A DNA stretch of 64,000 bases, from assembly GCA_947652605.1 (NCBI GenBank), contig OX393578.1:62503415-62567414 (forward strand), written 5' to 3'. The position numbers and the translations under genes are program-made. Under the pieces are notes generated by a model, which saw only the letters and a list, made by a program, of their open reading frames with translations, searched no databases and was not told the origin of the DNA. Positions 58,164 to 64,000 of this stretch are shown here, one piece after another. The DNA is from Elmis aenea. Taxonomy: Eukaryota; Arthropoda; Insecta; Coleoptera; Elmidae. Position 1 is the first letter of the stretch. Each line of letters begins with the position of its first letter.

Positions 58164-60140
58164 GGTCAATTTTTAAATATTTTTATCACCCATAAATAAA
58201 TGACAGAGAAGTATTGAAATTAACGTTAATTTTAAAGGTATTTTTTGGAAAAACGGTTAAGTGAAAATTTCATATTAGATCTGATAAAGAATTATTATAT
58301 CATTATCGATTTTCGTTGTGAAGTAATAATTTGTTTAGTTGTGTATTCTGAATTGATACCATACTTAGTTGGCGTTGTACACTATGAGTAGAGCAGTATT
58401 AAAGAAAGCTGTGAAAAATTGTCGAAAATTAGAAATATAATGCGGCATACGAAGACAATTTATCATTTTGTTGAACAAGATTTGCGCTGGCTGGCGGGAA
58501 TGAAAGGCGGAGATGATATGTGGTGTTGCGGGATTGAAGGAAGGTACTGAAAGAATAAGAGGGCGTTAAAAAGCAATCACCGACCTTTGTTTGCCACTTA
58601 TCTGTCAGTATTCCTTTTATAACTGGCATCACTGTAATAAATTGCATCAAATCTTTGCTCTAAGATTTACGAGTGTACGGGGGCCAAGCTTAATTTCTTG
58701 AGAATAGAAAAAACTATCCGGGCGCAAAATCCGCATATTTATGTTGTTTAGTTCTTTAACTGCCATATGAAGTTTAGTTTTGAAAGTCGAGTGATTAGGT
58801 ACATCCTGATTTATTAAGATAATCAAACGTTCTGTAACATTCTCCTCTGTATAATTAAATATTAAATACATGAATTACTTAAACAAACAAACCTTAAGAA
58901 AATGTTCTGTTTAAGAATTAATTTGCAAAATCTTTTTGTAATAACCTTACAAATTTAATTTTAATAGAGCTATGAAAATAATACAGTGCACAGCCCGTTA
59001 AGGGGCGGCGAACCAAAAAGTTTGCTTTTACAAGTTCACCAAGAAAATTCAATCTTTAAAATGCAAGGATTAGGCATTATATCAACTTGGCTGGAAACTT
59101 GCAGAATCCAAGTCACAACTTCATATTTCATCCTTGATAAAGTACTCTACGTACATTTTCAAACAAAACTAGACTATCTTCCACGACTAACCGAAGTGTT
59201 AAATTTTTTATTTGATTTTCGCCTTTGTTGTACTGCTTTCTGATTTAATCCGGTTAATATTTACACAAACTCGTTCGTTTGTTATCTAGGTGTGCCTCAA
59301 AACAATCAAAAAAGTCACCTTATGCCGAGTTCAATTGTTTTCAACGATTGTTTTAAGTAAACAAAATAATCTACCAACGAATGACGTAAGTTCATGGGGC
59401 GATTTTCCTAATAATTAAGACAGGTGATTTTTCATTTAGATATGTTTTGTATTTTTGAATTCGGTTCTTGGCACCTCAATGTATTTCACCGACATCAAAC
59501 GCTTCCCTTACAGTAAATATTACAACGCCACCTAAGGTTAGTGTTGAATAAGCAAACAGTTCAATACATAGAGAAAACACCCCAGAGACGCTCAACTATC
59601 GGACCGGACTAAAAAACGGCATACGATTTATTCTTATGGCCGGCATCTTCGTCCTAATCGTTTCAAATTGAATATTCCCAGGCCATTCGATCTGTCTGGC
59701 TTTTATAATACATCGGGTGCACCTTCACGTTTTGCATTTTATTTTCGAGATGGGTACGTCAAGTTAACAACAATATTTTTTTTTAAATCTAAGAGTGATT
59801 ATGAAGGCAACACTTATTTTTTAATATATTACGAATTATTCTATTAGTAAAGACTCAAAAATTCATGACTTGTAGCCAGCAGTCATTACTAACAATTATT
59901 TTTAACTAAATCGAGTAATTTGTATACCCGTACCAGCATAATGACTTTATTTATTCTTGTTTAATATAAAATTGGACAGATATAACACTTTAAAAGAATA
60001 TTAATATTCAAGAACTTAAAAATTCGGCCAAAAAATAATGTTAAATGGTTAATTGGCCATATTATGATAGTAGTGTCTTAACAGCTAAACTTTAAAAATA
60101 ATTTACAGGTGTTTCACAGTCAAATTCCTAAACGCGAATA
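58164..60140. other. AT-rich intergenic, no gene supported
   Basis: Frames at 58429-58650 (-), 58647-58871 (-) and 58986-59243 (+) have no recognised domain. Confidence 0.45.
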
Positions 60141-60142
60141 TT

Positions 60143-61340
60143 TGACTTTAATAATTTTATAGATATTGTCTCTTATACGGTGTGTTGTCTTACGGTATTA
60201 ATGTTATAATTCAAATATGAGGTATATATTGCAAAAGAGGTACCGACGCTTGGGCGTCTTTTGCTAAAATTGGCCAAAACGGCTTCGACTATGATAGCTT
60301 AACATGCCCAAGTAATTTTAGAACAATGACTTTAATAATTTACTAGTTATTGTATATTATACAGGGTGTTGTCCTACGAAATTAATATTATCTTCTATAT
60401 TCGGTATATATTGCAAAAGAGGTACCGACGCTTGGGCGTCTTTTGCTAAAATTGGCCAAAACGGCTTCGACTATGATAGCTTAACATGCCCAAGTAATTT
60501 TAGAACAATGACTTTAACAATTTACTAGGTATTGTATATTATACAGGGTGTTGTCCTACGAAATTAATATTATCTTCTATATTGGGTATATATTGCAAAA
60601 GAGGTACCGAAGCTTGGGCGTCTTTTGCTAAAATTGACAAAAACTGCTTCGACTACGTTAGCTAAACATGCCCAAGTAATTTTAGAACCATGACTTTAAT
60701 AATTAACTAGTTACTGCCTTATACTTGGTGTTGTCTTACGGTATTAATGTTATCATCCATATATGCAGTATATATTGCAAAAGAGGTACCGACGCTTGAG
60801 CGCCTTCAGCTAAAATTGACAAAAACGGCTTCGAATATGTTAGCTAAACATGTCCAGGTAATTTTAGAACCATGACTTTAATAATTTACTAGTTATTGCA
60901 TTTTATACGGGGTTTTGTCTTACGGTAGTAATGTTATCCTCCATATATGCGGTATATATTGCAGAAGAGGTACCGACGCTTGGGCGTCTTTTGCTAAATT
61001 TGACAAAAACAGCTTCGAATATGTTAGCTAAACATTCGCAGATAATTTTAGAACCATGACTTTAATAAGTTTCTTATTGTATCTTATACGGAGTGTTGTC
61101 TTACGGTATTAATATTATCGTGCATAAATCCAGTATATATTGCAAAAGAGATACCGACGCTTGGGCGTCTTTTACTAAAATTGACAAAAACGGCTTCGAA
61201 TATATTAGCTAAACATGCCCAGGTAGTTTAAGAACCAATACTTTAATAATTTTATACTCTATATATTTTATCATATAGGATTTTACTAAAATTGACAAAA
61301 AACGTCTTCGACTATGTTAGCCACACATGCATACTTTTAT
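60143..61340 (+). repeat. 182-bp tandem repeat, about 6.5 units
   Basis: GAGGTACCGACGCTTG-type anchors lie at 60237, 60419, 60601, 60783, 60967 and 61148, giving spacings of 182, 182, 182, 184 and 181 bp. Each unit contains the small hairpin GACGC-TTGG-GCGTC (weaker in some), GGCTTCGA[AC]TA and ATACAGGGTGTTGTC or variants. Units 2 and 3 are most alike; divergence grows to the right, ending in a deleted partial unit (about 61277-61330). Unrelated in sequence to the 181-bp satellite. Confidence 0.92.
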
Positions 61341-61561
61341 AGAAAATTTAATTGTCCCTCAAAAACATTTAGCCTGTTTTAGACCTAAAATTGATATTTT
61401 CGAGATACCGCAAAAAAATCAAAAAACTATAATTTTATCACTAGGAATTTTTGACATTTTTTTCATAATGAAAATGTAATTTTACCATTCGTAATTTAAA
61501 TCGAGGTTCTATTGTTCCATAACAACATGAGCGCCCCCCTTATAGCAATGCGTAAATTAAC

Positions 61562-61785
61562 ATGCAAATTTATATAAAACCAAACACGAGATAATGCTGT
61601 TTAGTGTTATTCTGCACGCGTTTAAAAAAATATTATCACTGCACATCGTGAAAGCAGCTCCCAGTGGTGTCTCCTAACAGGTAATTTCGGAGATCAGTAT
61701 TCAATATACTTTCTTATGTCGTAGACATTTAACTACCAAGTGGTGCAAAGCGTATAGCCTGATAATTAGCAGATACCAATAAAAG
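61562..61785 (+). promoter_or_regulatory. Possible TATA promoter and 5' non-coding exon
   Basis: ATGCAAAT (61562-61569) and TATATAAA (61571-61578) precede TTAGTG (A at 61603), a near-match to the arthropod initiator TCAGT at the right TATA-to-start distance. About 180 bp further, AAAAG|GTAAGT (junction 61785/61786) is a near-ideal splice donor. The only ATG between them stops at once, so this would be a 5' UTR exon of a gene continuing past the window. Inferred from motif spacing; no acceptor or coding exon is visible. Confidence 0.28.
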
Positions 61786-61789
61786 GTAA

Positions 61790-64000
61790 GTCGAAATTAA
61801 CATTACTTAAAATATGTTTAAATAAGACTTAAACGTTTGATAAGCGAATAACCGACAAATATATAACTTCAAGTTAAACTAGATTACATGCAGTTACAGC
61901 AAATAAGATAAAATATACTATATTTAAATAAGATTGTAATAAAATTTAAATTAGGACTTGTATAGCCACCAAAACAGCGTTTTTAATGTATAATATCTAT
62001 AAACGTCTGATATAAATTACAAATATAATTTTAATTAATTATAATTGTTTAATTTCTTAATAAAGGCATACAAACAAACTGAACAAATTTATAATACCTT
62101 TAAGATAAACAAATACTTTTAACGAATTCAATTGTTTTAAATAATGCAAATCCAAAATTATGTGTGTGTCCTCTATTCTAAAGCATTTAATATTAAAAAA
62201 AGCTTGTTTCGTGTACTACCGTTACATTTTCGAAAAAAAAACCTTTATTTCGGATTCAAACTAAAATATACACACAAAAATTGTATTAAATTAAATTTTG
62301 CAAATCTTGAAAACAGTATTTAATAATTTAAAAAACCAACGTTTTAAAATACTAAAATAACTTTGTCAACATACAGGGTGCTCTGTCATTGTGAGCTTAA
62401 ATTAATAAACGAATCAATGTAAATTATTGTTTAAGTTATAGAATTTATTAATTTTAAATATATATTAATTCAAATTAAGGCTAATTATAAAATCACTTTA
62501 CTTGTTTTTAAAAAGATACTTTAATTGAAGAAAATCTAGCCTAGTTTTTGAGACTGCCATCACTTCGTAGAAAGATATTTTTATCTACCAAAAAGTGCTA
62601 TAAATAATTTTTTTAAGGCCAAAATTTTGAATTTTTAAGATAAGTGCTTCGAATTTGCGATGGCCAAACTGTACAAATTTTTTAAACTTACGTTATTTTT
62701 TGACTTAAAGTCTCTTCCAAAAGTCTATAATTGTTGACTGTCAGATATTTTGTTTTCAAAGTTATTTGGAATATTAATCAAGTTTAAAAAGCAAAGGGGT
62801 TTACAAAAATATGTCCTTGTAAACCCAAAAGAGTTTGAAACAAAATATTTTAGCCACACTATTTGCAAATAAAAATATCATAAGCATGAGTATGATTTGT
62901 ACAGGGTGTTTAAAGTTTGCATTTACAATACAACAGCTTTAAAAGAGATTTTCCAAAAAATTTGAAAGACAACGTGAACCCTTATAAGAAGTCGTTCTTA
63001 GAAATAGAGGTTCATACAGCTTTTCGGCTCTAATTTGGCAATTCTAAATCAATTAATCCACAGCAACTTGCATCCATTAAATTACCTTTATGTAAATTTT
63101 CTTAATAGATCTATCTCTTCATAATTATGTTAAATCAACATTGTTACTTAATTTTTAAGGGTTTTAATGCAGTGCTTGTCCTTGTCACACGTAAGGTACA
63201 ATATATTTATATTCATATGCATTGTTCTGTTGTAATACTTAAACAAGGTTGACTAACCATATCGTTTCGTAATTGCCAATACTCAACCGGAATAAAAACA
63301 TAGAGAACACGTCACACTACTCAATAACTGAGTCCGCGAAGTCAGATGACTGTTAAAAGAAAGCATTCGATTTAAATTAATATAAATTACCACCTATTGC
63401 TAAAGATGTGAGATTCTAACATTTTTGTGCGCAACATTAAAAAACCAAAGTTTTCGGCACTTACTATGCTTACTGGCAGCAACATTTTTGCTAAATTAGA
63501 TGATCATTTGGTGAAGCCGTTTTGCCAAAAATCTGTCCTTAATTGGCTTGTGAAGTTGCGAGTTGGATATGACCTGTAACAAAAATTTCCATATTAAAAT
63601 TTCATTACACAAAACTGATTTTATACATTTATACAGGGTGGTCCACTTTTTTGTAGCAGTACTTTAACAGTCGATAGAAAAACTCATTTTAAAGCGAATA
63701 TTTCATATCAACATGGGTCCATAAAAGCTTCATTTTAAAGATACAGGGTGTGGAAATGTTTCAAAACCAGTATATTTATTATATTATTTATATATTTAAA
63801 CCAAATTTGGTATACAGCACCACCTTACAGGTTACCACATTCTGTGAGAATGTCAAGCCCCAAGCGGGGGTTCAGTTTTAATATAATTTTAAAAAACTAG
63901 TACGGCCCTGTTCAAAATCAAACTCAAGCTGGTTTTCGTGATAAAAAGTCGAACTTTACTGCCTTGGTACATAAATAACTATTTTTTAACTTTATAACTA
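61790..64000. other. AT-rich, several TACAGGGTG motifs, no gene seen
   Basis: TACAGGGTG occurs at 62372, 62900, 63632 and 63742, all in forward orientation and each followed by different text. These look like left ends of small unclassified repeats; no matching right ends are visible. I see no coding exon. Confidence 0.45.

Noticed and set aside
60143..61340. Helitron with internal tandem repeats (CTAGT motifs in each unit)
   Set aside because: No TC start, no defined CTRR end with a hairpin, and no Rep/helicase text; the CTAGT lies inside the repeated unit.

Overview
This window looks like AT-rich, gene-poor euchromatin or pericentromeric heterochromatin from an insect; a beetle is possible but not proven. 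The evidence is the mix of mobile elements: Jockey/CR1/RTE-like LINEs, mariner-, hAT-, piggyBac- and P-type DNA transposons, PIF/Harbinger-type MITEs, and a long 181-bp satellite. I find no convincing host protein-coding gene. Every protein similarity I can defend belongs to a transposable element, and almost all are broken. There are no bacterial-type operons, rRNAs, tRNAs or CRISPR arrays.

Layout. 1-8.9 kb: a mariner transposase relic, LINE fragments (one pair arranged head to head) and a degenerate 123-bp tandem repeat. 8.9-10.4 kb: a hAT element with a perfect 8-bp target duplication, into which a 0.94-kb foldback element has jumped. 11.6-15.3 kb: LINE fragments. 16.4-18.1 kb: another copy of half of the foldback, and a dispersed repeat carrying a 152-bp hairpin MITE; a copy at 46.7 kb lacks the MITE and serves as an empty site. 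19.8-24.8 kb: two more LINE relics, a CpG-rich patch and a second hAT. 25.9-34.5 kb: a satellite of about 46 monomers of 181 bp, with higher-order structure and one 140-bp Harbinger-like MITE inserted.

35.7-39.8 kb is the most interesting part: three elements nested like Russian dolls. A mariner-like element contains a hAT element (8-bp duplication CCGTACAG), which contains a P-superfamily element whose ends resemble those of the Drosophila P element. Inside the P-type element is an apparently intact two-exon gene for a 147-residue THAP-domain protein, which matches the DNA-binding end of a P transposase. The catalytic part of the transposase is not visible.

41-52.6 kb: LINE fragments (one with a long open reading frame that carries reverse transcriptase motifs), a second Harbinger MITE, a third intact-ended hAT, and a long near-palindrome. 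52.6-53.8 kb: two nested piggyBac-type elements, the inner one keeping the cysteine-rich C-terminal exon. 54.6-58.2 kb: more LINE pieces and a 299-bp hAT MITE. 60.1-61.3 kb: six units of an unrelated 182-bp tandem repeat. 61.56-61.79 kb: a possible TATA/Inr promoter with a 5' exon and a strong splice donor, which could serve a gene beyond the window.
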